Source: Plantago elongata
Lineage: Eukaryota; Streptophyta; Magnoliopsida; Lamiales; Plantaginaceae
DNA length: 51,749 nt
Reading direction: 5' to 3'
Assembly: GCA_036897095.1 (NCBI GenBank)
Contig: JAYMSP010000439.1
Span: 1-51,749, forward strand
The first letter of the stretch is position 1, and each line of letters opens with the position of its first letter. The translations under genes and the position numbers were made by a program. Shown here one piece after another: positions 25,669 through 37,424 of the stretch. The notes under the pieces are model-generated. The model was not told the origin of the DNA and ran no database searches. It was given only the letters and a program-made list of their open reading frames with translations.

Positions 25669-27979
25669 ATGTATTCTCCTTCTTCTTCATCTTCATATAA
25701 TTACAGTAGCATCAATGACACTAGCAGTGTTGTGAATAATAGCAATAGCAGAATAAGAATCTTATCGGAGCAACTAGCTACCAATGGCAGTAGCAGCATT
25801 GGCACAGTCGCATCGTCACCATCTAGAGGTGGAGCTACTGCTTCTGCTACTGCTGAGTTAAAATTGTACCAAGCATTCATATTTTCTGTACCAATTTTCT
25901 TCACATTCCTTCTTCTCTTGTTGTTTTATATCTTCTATCTCCGTCGTCGAAGGGTCAATTGGTCTTCTCTCCGAATGAGGGCTACTGCTGCTGCTGCTGC
26001 TACTACTCCCAATCAAATCTCATCCATGGTACTACTAATTTTATTCTTCTTTCATTTTTTTCTCAATTACTTTAATTAATTCATTCTTTAATTGATTAAT
26101 TACTCTCCAGTAATTATTTATTATTGATTAATTTGTCTCATTTTTCATGATTGGTAGTGTGATTTAGAAGGAGGATTGAAGAAGGAACTCAGAGAGATGC
26201 TTCCAATCATCATTTTCAACCAGACCTTTTATGTCAAAGACACACAGTGAGTAGTAATATTCGATTCGATCTGTGTTTCTTTCATCTTTTGTTTTGCAAT
26301 CTTATTGATTTTTTAATAACTAGGAAGATAACTTTTCCAACCTGATAAAAATAGAGGTTTATGATTATTGGTAGCTGTACTTAGCTGGAGAATGAGTTGT
26401 ATTGTTGAATGTTGACTTGTTGCTTAGTGTTTCGTATTCGATAATTCATAGTACATCTGAAACAGACAACTGGGCTTGTTGAATTCTAACATGAGTGTAA
26501 GCTAATTGATGTTATATGTTGACCGTAGATGACCCTGAATCATCAGCTGTATGGAACTTTCTGTTCTTTTGAGCCAAGATACAAATCTGCTTACGAGTTA
26601 TTTAAAACGTATCTTGTGCATTTTAGTCCTTAATTCTTATTCTTTATAACTAAATATGAATGATCACAGTTCCAATTTTCTCCATTATAGCTGCTTGCTC
26701 TCTTTTCTGCCTTTCCCCTTGTAACCTTTTGGAGGAAGGCAAGAAGAGTTGATCTTGTGGCATCTGTGTGTGATGCACTTTCATTTTCTGCCGGAGCATT
26801 GGAGCACTACTAAGGATAGATGTGTGTTGTAAATTTAACTTAATGCATCTTCTGGGGAATAACTAAGATGACATATGTAGTATATAGTAGAGACTAGAGA
26901 ATAAGGTGATAGTTGCGTACGTGCATTCTCAGTTACATATAATGTATTTGCATTTGAGAGAAAGTTTGTTAAATTGGTGTGTTTGTAAGTGTTGAATGTT
27001 GATCAGGAACAAGAAACAACTGTAAATTTTATATGCATGCAGAGAATGTTCTTGGTTATTTTATGAGATAATCTTTTGTCAGGGAAAACATTCCCAGGGC
27101 AAGATAATATTGTCCATTCCATGATGAAATGTTAACTTACGGTACCTGGTTTCTGATGATCGGAGAATAGAAGCATGTTCAGGATGTTGAGTTCAGAGTT
27201 AAGATTAGATTTCATTTAGTCATACTTTACAACTATGAAGCTGGACCCAGGTTTTTAATCTGGAAACACAGCCTGGCTGCCAATCTGCCATGTAAGGACT
27301 TCAAAGATTTGAGAATAGATTAGCATCTAGAATTGTGTAACCTTCTCAGTTTAGAATCAGTGCTTATGAACTGTATAGCTCAATGTACTTCCAGTATCCG
27401 CATTGCCTGTCACTGGTGAAGAAAAAGGTCATATTGCATCTAACGAACTAATTAAAAGTTCAGATTTAGGCATGTATTTCCAAGCAAATCACTAGTTTAA
27501 GCTCTTTCTCGCATCTCATGCGAAAAGTTTATTCTCCTACTCCCAGTATGAATGAATTTCCTTGTATTTACTGGTATAGATGCTCTGTGTGCCTTTGTGA
27601 TTTCCAAGCAGAGGAGAAGCTTCAACAGCTACCGGGCTGTGGCCATACATTTCACATGGATTGCATTGATCTCTGGTTGGCCTCACACTCTACTTGCCCC
27701 CTCTGCCGCCACTCCCTCACATTTACTACACCAGCTCCCAGCTCACATGGACTAGTTCTAGCATCTCCTGTTGAAAACGATGATAACAGGCTTTCTCCTA
27801 CTCACAGTGATAATGAAAATAATGATTCCCAAAGTACTAATGAAGACCCTCAAACTAGTCTGCACACTTCCGGAGTGAGGTACACAGATGTAAGAAGTAT
27901 AAGTATCAGTGAGAGTGACGAAGAAAGTCAATTAACTCAGAATGGAGCAGACGTAGGTGACACCAAAAGTGGTATCTGA
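25669..27979 (+). CDS. RING-H2 E3 ubiquitin ligase, ATL7/ATL59-like
   Basis: Three exons: 25669-26028, 26158-26246, 27580-27979, with a 1.3-kb second intron; 282 aa. Parts in order: Ser/Asn-rich N-terminus, a [14 protein letters not shown] membrane segment (about 66-89) followed by a basic RRRR stop-transfer, a short Ala run from a GCT repeat, the [15 protein letters not shown] block (the GLD region of ATLs), then a RING-H2 with C151, C154, C170, H172, H175, C178, C189 and C192 all present and Trp182 at the E2-contact position. ATL proteins are membrane-bound E3 ligases. The core is very close to what I recall of Arabidopsis ATL7/ATL59. The roughly 90-residue acidic Ser-rich tail after the RING is longer than I expect for those proteins. 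Confidence 0.92.
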
Positions 27980-28670
27980 TTATTCAGAATATAGGCCTCA
28001 TACTTTGTATGCATGTGTGCTTTTTTTTGCTGATGTTTATTAGCACTTAGAGCTGTCTCCCCACCTCTTCACACCTTAAGTTTTCATTGGAAAAGTGCAA
28101 GAAATGATGCTTCATATGAAGAAATTTATGGAGCAAATCTCGTACTTATACCGAAATTACAATGTATATGATAGATACATAGATGTGAGACCATGGGAGA
28201 CCACGGGTGTAGGTTCTTCTAATGTTGTATGTTGTGGTTTGCAGACTATTTACAGTTTTCTTCTAAGCTGTGGTGATGCTGTAACATTCCTTCATGTTTT
28301 ATTTGGTCCTTATACTTTGCCATCGTGAATGCTTGATTCATGCTTAGTATTACTGCTGTTGAAAAATTTCTCCGATTAAAAGATTGTAGGTCAGTAAATA
28401 GTACTTCTTTTTGTTCCGGATAACTTCAAATAAGTGTGACATAACTTTTATAATTTGAGTATAAAGTTAAAATTGTTTAGTATTTGTATATATGAATTTA
28501 TATAGAACTGTTAAAAATGACATAAATATATAAAGTTTTTCAGTTCAGATGAAGGAAAACTCGAGTAATGATAAGTCATATGTTGGGTTACAACTTATTC
28601 CCCAAATGGTGTAATATTTGTTCGTTTTTTAAGAACAAAACTTAATTGGGCCACGTGTGATGTAAAATTT
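27980..28670. other. ATL 3' UTR and spacer
   Basis: Presumed 3' UTR up to about 28370, then AT-rich spacer to the left boundary of the first WHY2 repeat unit. No gene seen. Confidence 0.45.
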
Positions 28671-31085
28671 ACACCTAGAAATTTGCCCAAGCCATCCACA
28701 ATAACAAAGCTTCACAAATGAACAATACAAGGACGATTTCTGATCAAAACTCAGGATTCATCAACACTAAACAAAGATCCAGAAATCCAGTTCACAAGAT
28801 GATGACAATTTTCATGTCAACCTGTGCGCATAAAGAAGCCTATCCCAACCAAAATAAGTTTGTCAAACATCGAAGAAGATACAGGTCTACTAAGCACTTG
28901 ATCACAATGGCCACTATGAGAAAAGAAGCTGGAGCATCAGTTGAAATCCTAGTAAATGGACCAGACATTGATAACAAGTGCAGTGGTTCATCTATCCCAC
29001 TCTGAGCCTACAAGTTCTCCAACTGGTTTCGGTGAGATCTGACTGCTTGAAATCTGAATGCCTTGATTGGTGAAGTGGCCCCATCCCATAATATGAGGCA
29101 AAGCATACTGAATAACGGAAACAAAATCAGCAATTAGACATGCTATCCAAAGAAAGTCCAAAAAATTATAGGCCACAGAAGGGGCGGGGATCCTTCATAC
29201 ATCATTAGCATAATACATGCAGAGACCCAAAAAACAAACCTAACCAACGGCTGACATTATCTGGCCATCAGCAACTAAATATGTCACAGTTAGTTCCAAT
29301 GTGCAAGTATATTATTATTTCATCTCGTTTCCTTTTCCACATACATACTACACCTAATACCAAAACAATAACAAAACCATATGGTTATAGAATGTCTTAC
29401 AGAGAAAGCAGCTTTCAGTACTGCAAATTCACCAGTTGTAACAGAAACAACAATCCTATCATTCGTTTTCTTGATACTGTCAACAACATCTGCCCCAAAA
29501 CAAAAACAGAAAAGGATTCCATGTTAGCACATTTAGGTTCTGCCTGAAGTTCAACATTAATTGAATGCAAGCAATGAAACAAAAGAGAAGCACTATATTG
29601 TACTTACTGAGAGAGAAGAAATAACCGCTACCCTCATCATGTGCCTTAATTGATAAGCTCTTTTTTATTTGACCTGCATTACTGCAGTGAAAAACATAGT
29701 TAACTTAAAAAATCAAACCGAAAGAAATATACCTCAAACCAGCAAAATCATCAGAAACAAAAACAATTCAAAACTTAAATCAGAAAACCAACCCCGACTG
29801 CATTCCAGGGTCATGGAAGAAGTCACAGGAATCTTTAGCACCCAAACTGATCAACGAGCCAACCTCTGTTGCTGACAAGGCAAATAGCTACAAGACATAA
29901 TAGGCAGGGTGGGATCGGATGTTATAAAAGTTGCTGAAAGGGAGTTGAGCAACCAAATCATAGATTTATGGCGCAAACAAAACTGTAGGACAATGAGTAA
30001 ACAGAGTACCTGTTTCTTCTCTGAATCATATCTACGCTCACCAAGAGCTGGCCGAAATGACAACATAATGACACCACGACGTTCTAATTTTATATTCCCA
30101 GACTGCAAAGAGAATTTGTAAATAATGCCATCTAAATTCATGGAAAAAAACAAAATCATCATCCCTAAATGGCCGTACAGTGGACTTACTTCCATTTTAG
30201 TAAATTTCGGGAGGACCGGTTGAGCAGCCAGTGCCGCTTTGCCCTTGAATATTGAATACGGTGCAAAAATCTTGTTTCCAGAATCCCCTTGAAAGATAAA
30301 ACAAAGTGGCACATGTTAGAAAGATGAAGTAATGAAAGTTGCGGAAGTAAATTATACTGGAATGACATCTTGCATACCATTAGACTGGAACTTTGATCCA
30401 GTGGTAGCACTCTTGGTGCTAAATCCACGCCATAACTTGAAGTCATTAGTAGCAGCTTCAGTCAGCAACGAACTCTTTCCTCCCCAAAGTGACTCCCTAT
30501 TTCATAAATGATGGAAAAATAATCACCGTATTATCAACAATCAACCACATCATTTAAACAATGGTATTCTCACTATCTACCACGAATGTATACAAAAATG
30601 CATACATATAAAGCTACAAATGCTCCCCAAACAGACTAGTCTACTAGCTGGCTAACTGAAGTAATGCAAAATTCAAACATCAGATTATCATGTCAGCATA
30701 AATGAACATTACTGAAACCCTAGAGTTGAAAATAGATCTGGTAAAAGACATATATAAATAGATAGATACAGAAAAGTAAAGTAGTGAAGGACTAGGAAAA
30801 TGAAGACGAAGAAATGGGAGAAACAAGTATAAGTTAGGGTTCGAGTTGAAGGAAGGTACTAGTACTACAGTACCTAGCAGTAACTGCTACTGGAGAGTGA
30901 AGAAATGACCGCTTGTTCAACAGCTTCAGCATTTAAAACCGAAGAGTTTGAACGGGAAAACTGTGCTCCTTTGTCTCTGCAACTCAAAGACCACAGTAAT
31001 TCTTCTTCTTCTTCACTCTTCACTCTAGTGTTTTACTCCCAATGTTTTGCCTTTTTTGTTTTTATTACACCTATTTTCGAGGGAT
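28671..31085. repeat. WHY2 tandem repeat unit 1
   Basis: Starts with an ACCTAGAAATTTG motif that recurs at the corresponding point of units 2 and 3. It contains a whole WHY2 gene with introns plus 5' flanking sequence, so the duplication was of genomic DNA and not via mRNA. Boundaries are approximate. Confidence 0.8.
28988..30932 (-). CDS. WHY2: WHIRLY2-like mitochondrial ssDNA-binding protein, copy 1
   Basis: Eight exons on the minus strand: 30932-30874, 30496-30378, 30287-30190, 30102-30010, 29887-29793, 29681-29608, 29489-29401, 29107-28988; 248 aa, no lesion. Whirly proteins bind single-stranded DNA; WHY2 acts in plant mitochondria, protecting the genome from microhomology-mediated rearrangement. 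Residues 1-60 are Lys/Arg/Ser-rich like a mitochondrial presequence. The Whirly fold follows: [14 protein letters not shown] (66-79, with the complete KGKAAL motif linked to ssDNA binding and oligomerisation), [11 protein letters not shown] (113-123), [47 protein letters not shown], and an acidic/aromatic end, SEWDR. Ser119 replaces the Trp usual in YDWxxKQ. This copy keeps more of the ancestral residues than copy 3. Confidence 0.93.
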
Positions 31086-32089
31086 AAGTATGGGAAATAC
31101 ACTTTTTTGTTCAAATCTACCTTCTTACTAACTAATCACATGATGACACGTTTCAACAACAAATTAATTTATGTTGTTTTCTTGAATTGTAATAAATGAT
31201 GCTCTTTCATCTCAGTTTCGATGTTTCGTATTTTATATTAGTTTGTCTCAAATTTATTATCTTATTTTATATTTAATTATTCTTTACCTCACAATTTAAT
31301 ATTATAATTAAAATAAATACAATTGGTTGCATTAAATGGAGTGTCATACATATAGAGTTGTGAGAACATTGCTTGAAAATAAAATAGACAACATTAGCTA
31401 ATACATTCCCTAGGTTGCTCATTTGTTCCATCAACTACGTCGGCATTTACTGATCGTACTTGTATAGGCATTGACGAAAACTGATAAAGTATTTATCACA
31501 TGAGATATTGAACATACATTAGAGAATATTATAAGTCAAGTCGTAACATCAAATAAATAGTACTTAACGCTGAGGTATTACTAGCAAATCACATTGATAT
31601 CCATCTTTTAATATTCTCTTAGTTGCCAAGTTAATTCTTAATCGAGTTTTTCCAATTGTACTCGGTTTAAAATATGACTTTGATGAGAATATATTGGTGA
31701 CCAACAAACATAAATTTTAAAATAAAACACTATATACATCACTATAAACATTACATGCATAATTCGAAACATAAAATATGTTATTACAATAATATTTTGT
31801 CTAAGTTGCACATCCATATCACATACTTTGTCCAAAGTTTAACTTCTCGTTGTCCCGACCACAAATTCTAAGATAAAACTATAAAAGTTAATGAAATAAA
31901 TGGAAGATGATAAAGTAGATAAAATAGTGGATAAATATAAGATATGGTTATAAAGGTAGAGATAGTGTAGGAGAGATAGTTTTTATTTAAGGGATGAGAA
32001 GAATAAGTTGATACGAAACATAATAGAATACGGGAACATGAAGTTTGAACGGAGGGAGTATAACATTATTACATACACAAGTCACAACA
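31086..32089. other. Spacer between WHY2 units 1 and 2
   Basis: AT-rich with no gene. Largely occupied by the possible Stowaway-like element at 31205-32058. Confidence 0.45.
31205..32058. mobile_element. Possible degenerate Stowaway-like (Tc1/mariner) element
   Basis: The right end reads GAACGGAGGGAG followed by TA (32047-32060), which is the inverted Stowaway terminus CTCCCTCCGTTC with a TA target. The left region, from about 31205, has a loosely matching inverted counterpart (TTTCGTATTTTATATTAGTT against the reverse complement of the right arm). The left terminus is too degraded to fix a boundary or a TA duplication. Confidence 0.35.
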
Positions 32090-33085
32090 TTAAAAATATT
32101 AGCTAGAACATTTGAACAGTTCTCTCAAAATCTTAACATATATTGTGAAAGAAAAACATTCATCAATTTATATCTGAATCAAAACGTTATTGCAACATAT
32201 ATACGAGCACTTTTTGAGTAGATCGGTAAATGAACAATCAAATCATAATAGAAACACAAAAATTCAAGCATACGTTCATGTACTCTGTTAAGTTGTGCAC
32301 TTGTGCATCTGATGTAAACAAGAACATTACAGAGGAAAGCCTAAACATTAAACAGATTAGCCTGAACATGTGAAGAAATGGTTGCGTGATTTTCATATCT
32401 AGATCAAAATTTCAACTACAATTGTAAAATAATCAATAATTGCACATTACTTATGTGAAATATAGTTGTTCATACCTTCGTAATGTAGTTTCGAATAATC
32501 TTAAGTTTAATTTAGTCGATTTGAATTAAATTTGAGCTTGAAAATACACATTTCAAGGTGAACATCATCAAAATTTTATATTCTTACCTTTGTACATATT
32601 TTCCAACAATTTGTAGCTTTTCCAGTGAATTTATGTTTTCAGATAGATGAATTCTAAATTTTCAGGTTTATTGACTTTTTGTAAGAGTTTTAAAGTACGT
32701 GAGTTATAATTAAGTATATGCACTAACCCGTTTAACCTAATTTTAAGGATCTTGGGTGGGTAGCTAGCTTTTAGTTTGAGGTATTTATATAATTAATGAA
32801 AGCGAATATCTACCACACGACTCCCACAATTATACCTAGAAATTTGACCAACGGGACCAGGAAACTCGGGACTCATTAACGAAAAACAAAGATCCAGTTT
32901 ACAAAATGATGACAATTTTCTTGTCAACCTAGGCGCAAGAAGCCTATCCTGACCAAAAAATGTTTATCAAACATAAAAGATACAGGCCTACTAAGCACTT
33001 GAAACGGCCACCATTGAGAAAAGAAGCAAGAGCATCAGTTAAATCCCACTACATGAAACAAGCCATTTACAACAAGTGCAGTGGT

Positions 33086-35189
33086 TCATCTATCCCACTC
33101 TGAGCCTACAAGTTCTCCAACTGGTTTCGGTGAAATCTGACTGCTTGCAATCTGATTGCCTTGATTGGTGAATTAGTCCCATCCCATAATATGAGGCAAA
33201 GCATACTGAATAAAGGATGCAAAATCAGCAATTAGACATGCTATAATCTTCTCACATACATACAAAGAAAGTCCAAAAGAAATAGGCCGTAGTAGGGACA
33301 GGGGATTCTTCGTACATCATTATGCATACGTGCATAGACCCGAAAAACAAACCTAACCAACGGCTGACATTATATGGCTATCAGCAACTCAATATGTAAT
33401 AGTTTGTTCAAATGCGCAAGTAAACTATTATTTCTTCTTGTTTCCTTTTCGAAATACATACTTCAATGCAATAGAAAATGCACCAATGCCAAAACAATAA
33501 CAGAACCATATGATTATAGAATGTCTTACAGAGAAAGCAACTTTCAGTACTGCAAATTCTCCCTTTGTAACAGGAACAGACATCCTAACATTTGTTTTGT
33601 TGACATTGTCGGTAACATCTGCCCAAAAAATAAAAATAAATAGATTCCATTGTAAGCACATTTAGGTTCTGCCAGAAGTTCAACATTAATTGAATGCATG
33701 CAATGAAACAAAAAAGAGAAGCACGATATTATACTTACTGAGAGAAGAAATAACCGTTGCCATCAGCATGTGCATTAATAGATAATTTCTTTCCAATTTG
33801 ACCTGCAGTACTGTAGTAAAAAACACAGTTAACTTAAAAAATAAACCGAAAGAGGACAACGAAGTGCAACACAGTTGGTAAGAGCTTCAACTCCAATCAA
33901 TAGATCAGGGTTCGAGTCACCTTTAGCCGTTTCAAAAAAAAAAAAAAACCGAAAGAAAAATACCTCAAACCAGCAAAAGCATCAGAAACAAAAACAATTC
34001 AAAACTTAAATCAGGAAACCAACCTCGACAGCATTCCGGGGTCTTCTAAGAAGTCACAGGAATCTTTAGCACCCAAACTGATCAAGGAGCCAACCTCTGT
34101 TGCTGACAAAGCAAATAGCTACAAGACATAATAGGCAGAGTGGGTTCGGATGTTATAGATTTATGGCGCAAACAAAACTGTAAGACATGAGTAAACAGAG
34201 TACCTGTGCCTTCTCTGAATCATATTTACGCTCACCAATAGCTGGCCGAAATGTCAACATAATGCCACCACCGCGTTCTACTTCCATATTTCCAGACTGC
34301 AATTAATAATGTCATCTGAATTCATGGAAAAAGAACAAAATCATCATCCCTAAATGACCTTACCTCCATTTTAGTAAATGACGGGATGAACGGTTCAGCA
34401 GCCATTACCGCTTTTCCCTTGAATATTGAATACGGTGCAAATATCCTGATTCCAGAATCCCCTTGAAAGATAAAACAAAGTAGCACATGTTAGAAAGATG
34501 AAGTAATGAAAGTTGCGGAAGTAAATGATACTGGAATGACATCTTGCATACCATTAGACTGGAACTTTGATCCAGTGGCAGCACTCTCGGTGCTAAATCC
34601 ACGCCATGACTTGAAGTCATTAGTAGCAGCTTCAGGAAGCAGCGAGCTCTTGCCTCCCCAAAGTGACTCCCTATTTCATAATGATGGAAAAATAATCACC
34701 GTATTATCAACAATCAACCACATCATTTAAACAATGGTATTCTCACTATCTACCACGAAAGTATGCAAAAATGCATACATATAAAGCTACAAGTGTTCCC
34801 CAAACAGACCAGTCTACTAGCTGGTTAACTGAAGAAATGCAAAATTCATTTTAGAAGTAAAACGTAGGAACATAAATCATCCATTTCACTCACATAATCA
34901 GTACTGAATACACTAAAACATTTTAAACATCAGAATATTATGTCAGCAGAAATGAACAGTACTGAAACCCTAGAATTGAAAATAGATCTGGTAAAAGAAG
35001 AGCAGCAGCAGGCATACATAAATAGATAGATAGATAGATACAGAAAAGTAAAGTAGTGAAGGACTTGAGAAAATGAAGACGAAGAAATGCGAGAAACAAG
35101 CACTATTAGTTACGGTTTGACTGCACTACCTGGCAGCAACTGCTACTGGAGAGTGAAGAAAATGACCGCTTGTTCAGCAGCTTCAACAT
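33086..35189 (-). pseudogene. WHIRLY2 copy 2, inactivated
   Basis: All eight exons can be recognised at the positions expected from copies 1 and 3, but the reading frame is broken: an extra A/T in exon 1 (plus-strand run 35159-35162), a 2-nt loss in a GA repeat at the end of exon 6 (about 33739-33746), and a TAA early in exon 8 (33173-33175). Exon 5 also has EDP in place of the conserved HDP (about 34041-34052), and the KGKAAL motif is KGKAVM. Splice sites remain intact. Intron 5 carries a SINE, and two MITE-like elements sit just upstream of the old start codon. A transcript could still be made, but no full Whirly protein. Confidence 0.9.
33854..33945 (+). mobile_element. Short tRNA-derived SINE in intron 5 of WHY2 copy 2
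   Basis: About 90 bp with Pol III promoter-like boxes: an A-box-like AGTTGGTAAGAGC (33873-33885) and a B box GGTTCGAGTCA (33909-33919). It ends in an A run (from 33934). It is flanked by AAACCGAAAGA direct repeats at 33843-33853 and 33946-33956. WHY2 copies 1 (about 29710) and 3 (about 39026) have only one CCGAAAGA there, giving two empty sites. It is oriented opposite to the host gene. A polyadenylated tRNA pseudogene is an alternative reading. Confidence 0.85.
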
Positions 35190-35335
35190 TCTTCAGCAGA
35201 AGAATTTGAACGAGAAAACTGCTCCTTTATCTCTGCAACTCAAAAACCACAGTAATTTTTCTTCTTCACTCTTCACTCCACTCTAGTATTTTACTCCCAA
35301 AGTTTTGCCTTTTTGTTTTTTTATAACATTATAAG

Positions 35336-35855
35336 TATGGCTGGCCGTTTGGGTCGGGTATTTGGGTCCCGACCCGATCTGTTCAGGTTTGAACAGATTA
35401 GTTCGGGTATTTAATAATTTTTGGGTATTGAGTATCCGTTTTACTATCTGATCGAATATCGGGTACCCATTGGTAAATATGAAAGAAAATAAAATTTGTA
35501 TTTTTAAATTGCATTCTCACTTAATATGATCTGTATCATTAGAGCAACATGACTATAAATGATTTATGATAAATTACTAAATAAACTTACCACGTACAAT
35601 CCTTAAAATAAAATTTTAACGTTTACTTAATTTAAACTTAATGGATTAACACTATTTTTAATACTTTATTAGTAACAATAAAATTTGTGCATCAAATATG
35701 AATTTAAATGAAGCGGAAAAAAAAATGAAATATAAAATCCGAGTACCCAAATACCTGAAATTGGTTATCCGTTTAGATACAAAATTCAAACCTGAAATAT
35801 GCGAACCCGAAATATTCGTACCCAAACTACCCAATACCCGAAATACCCGGCCCTA
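35336..35855. mobile_element. hAT-like MITE with 8-bp target duplication
   Basis: 520 bp bounded by the 8-bp direct repeat ATTATAAG (35328-35335 and 35856-35863). The ends are imperfect inverted repeats: TATGGCTGGCCGTTTGGGTC on the left and, as reverse complement, TAGGGCCGGGTATTTCGGGT on the right, both rich in GGGTAT/ACCC. An 8-bp duplication is the hAT signature. No transposase is encoded. WHY2 unit 1 has uninterrupted sequence at this point (around 31065-31075). It lies about 150 bp upstream of the WHY2 copy 2 start codon. Confidence 0.8.
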
Positions 35856-35933
35856 ATTATAAGCCTATTTTCAAGGGATAAGGTGGGAAAACACTTTTTG
35901 TTAAGGATATATTTCGAGTCAACAACTAACTTA

Positions 35934-36365
35934 GACCACTCCCAGTGAGGAGTGGCCGAGTGGTCCGGCCGCCAGTTCAGCCGTTGGATTCTTTTATGTG
36001 GGCCAGTTCATTTTATTTTTTTATTTTTTTATAATTTATTAAATATATAATATTAAAATGTAAAAACTATACCGATTTTCATGATTTTTCGTTATCTACA
36101 AATAGAGAACACGTATTTTAACCTTAATAAAATAAATTATAAAACTTGTTTTAAAGATGCAATTTGATTCATTTCAACTTCCAACCAGTCTTAACATATG
36201 TTAAACTTGTTTAAAAGAATATTTTAAAAAATAATAAAAAAACACTATTCACGATCGTCCCGATGATCCATTGGACAAGATTTTCGGTTGCAATGGACAT
36301 CAGAGTGGTCATCAACAACGACCGCTACTATCCACGGTCATCGTGATGACCCACTCGGAGCGGTC
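35934..36365. mobile_element. PIF/Harbinger-like MITE (TTA target duplication)
   Basis: 432 bp between TTA trinucleotides (35931-35933 and 36366-36368). Inverted ends are GACCACTCCCAGTG on the left and, reverse-complemented, GACCGCTCCGAGTG on the right (12 of 14 identical). A TWA target and short inverted repeats fit PIF/Harbinger (Tourist-type) MITEs. No coding capacity. Confidence 0.7.
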
Positions 36366-36368
36366 TTA

Positions 36369-37424
36369 GCGTCTGGCACCCATGGGGTTGCCAAATCAGA
36401 GGGCTGCCAGACTGGCTGGCGACGGGCTGTTTTGGTAGCTCTCAAAGCTATCAAATAGTCCATTTGGCCTGTTTCATGAATTTTTTTTAAAAAAAAATCA
36501 AGTAATTGAAAATGTTAATTTGGTGTATATGATTTAATTAAATTTATATTTATTTATTTATTTATAACATTATACTTAAATTTTAATTATGATTGTTTGA
36601 AAATCACAACAACCTTCATGTTCTTTGATTATTTTTGTTTGGAAATTAAAAAAGAAATACGCATATTAGAGAATTTAAATACATAAAATAAAGTGTTTTT
36701 GAATAAAATTGTAGTATTGTAAAGTTAATGAATAATTTTATAAATTAATATTATTATGTGTTGATTTGTATTATATTAGAATTGTGATCTGCATTTAATA
36801 AAATGAGTCATGCGTTTAACATTTAAGAAAAAAGGAGCGAGAGGAGATTTCTATGGAAATCTTCTTGAACCACTTTATACTATTTTGAGAAGAAAATGTT
36901 GAGATTCTCATGTTTTGTTTCTTATTCGTAACAGCTAATCGATTTCTTTTGAAAGATTTACTTTGTTTGGTTAGCAAATAGTTAGAAATTGAGTAAGTTT
37001 TTGTTTTTCAATTCTCCTTAACTATAATTATTTGAATTGAACTGTATAAAATATAAGCTGAACTTAATGATTTTGAACTAAATTAAACTTAATGAGTAGG
37101 CAGACGAGGCTCTGATCTCTTCAATTACAATTATCTAAATTAAATTGAACTGAACTGAATTATTTTAGCAGTATCAAATATAACGAAGTAAAGATGAACT
37201 GAACTTAACTTATTATTAAGAAAATCACTAATGTTACTAATCATGTTGTGATAAAGTAGGGAAATAAAAGTAAACAAAGTAGAAGAGATATATAAAGCTT
37301 TCATTTAAGGGATAGGAAGACGAAGTTGAGACGGCTCAAAATAGAATACAGTAAGATGAAACTGAGACAAACCAAAATGAATTACAGAAAGATGAAACTG
37401 AGATAGAAGAGTATAACTTTACAT
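36369..37424. other. AT-rich spacer between WHY2 units 2 and 3
   Basis: No gene. 36370-36480 (TGGCACCCATGGGG ... GGTAGCTCTC) is GC-rich and may be a further transposon fragment. 37020-37210 carries the ACTGAACT-type degenerate repeat, and 37310-37400 has AAACTGAGA repeats similar to the right end of the 31.2-32.0 kb element. Confidence 0.4.

Larger units (their letters stand above)
32090..35327. repeat. WHY2 tandem repeat unit 2
   Basis: Shares the WHY2 gene and flanks with units 1 and 3. With unit 3 the match extends further left (32090-32830 against 37425-38020: both contain AAGTCACAACATTA and ATATTAGCTAGAACATTTG). Units 2 and 3 are therefore the more recent pair. The right side is interrupted by the element at 35336. 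Confidence 0.75.

Noticed and set aside
33869..33919. Functional tRNA gene
   Set aside because: The A- and B-box-like sequences are there, but cloverleaf arms do not form and an A-tail with target duplications marks a retroposed copy.
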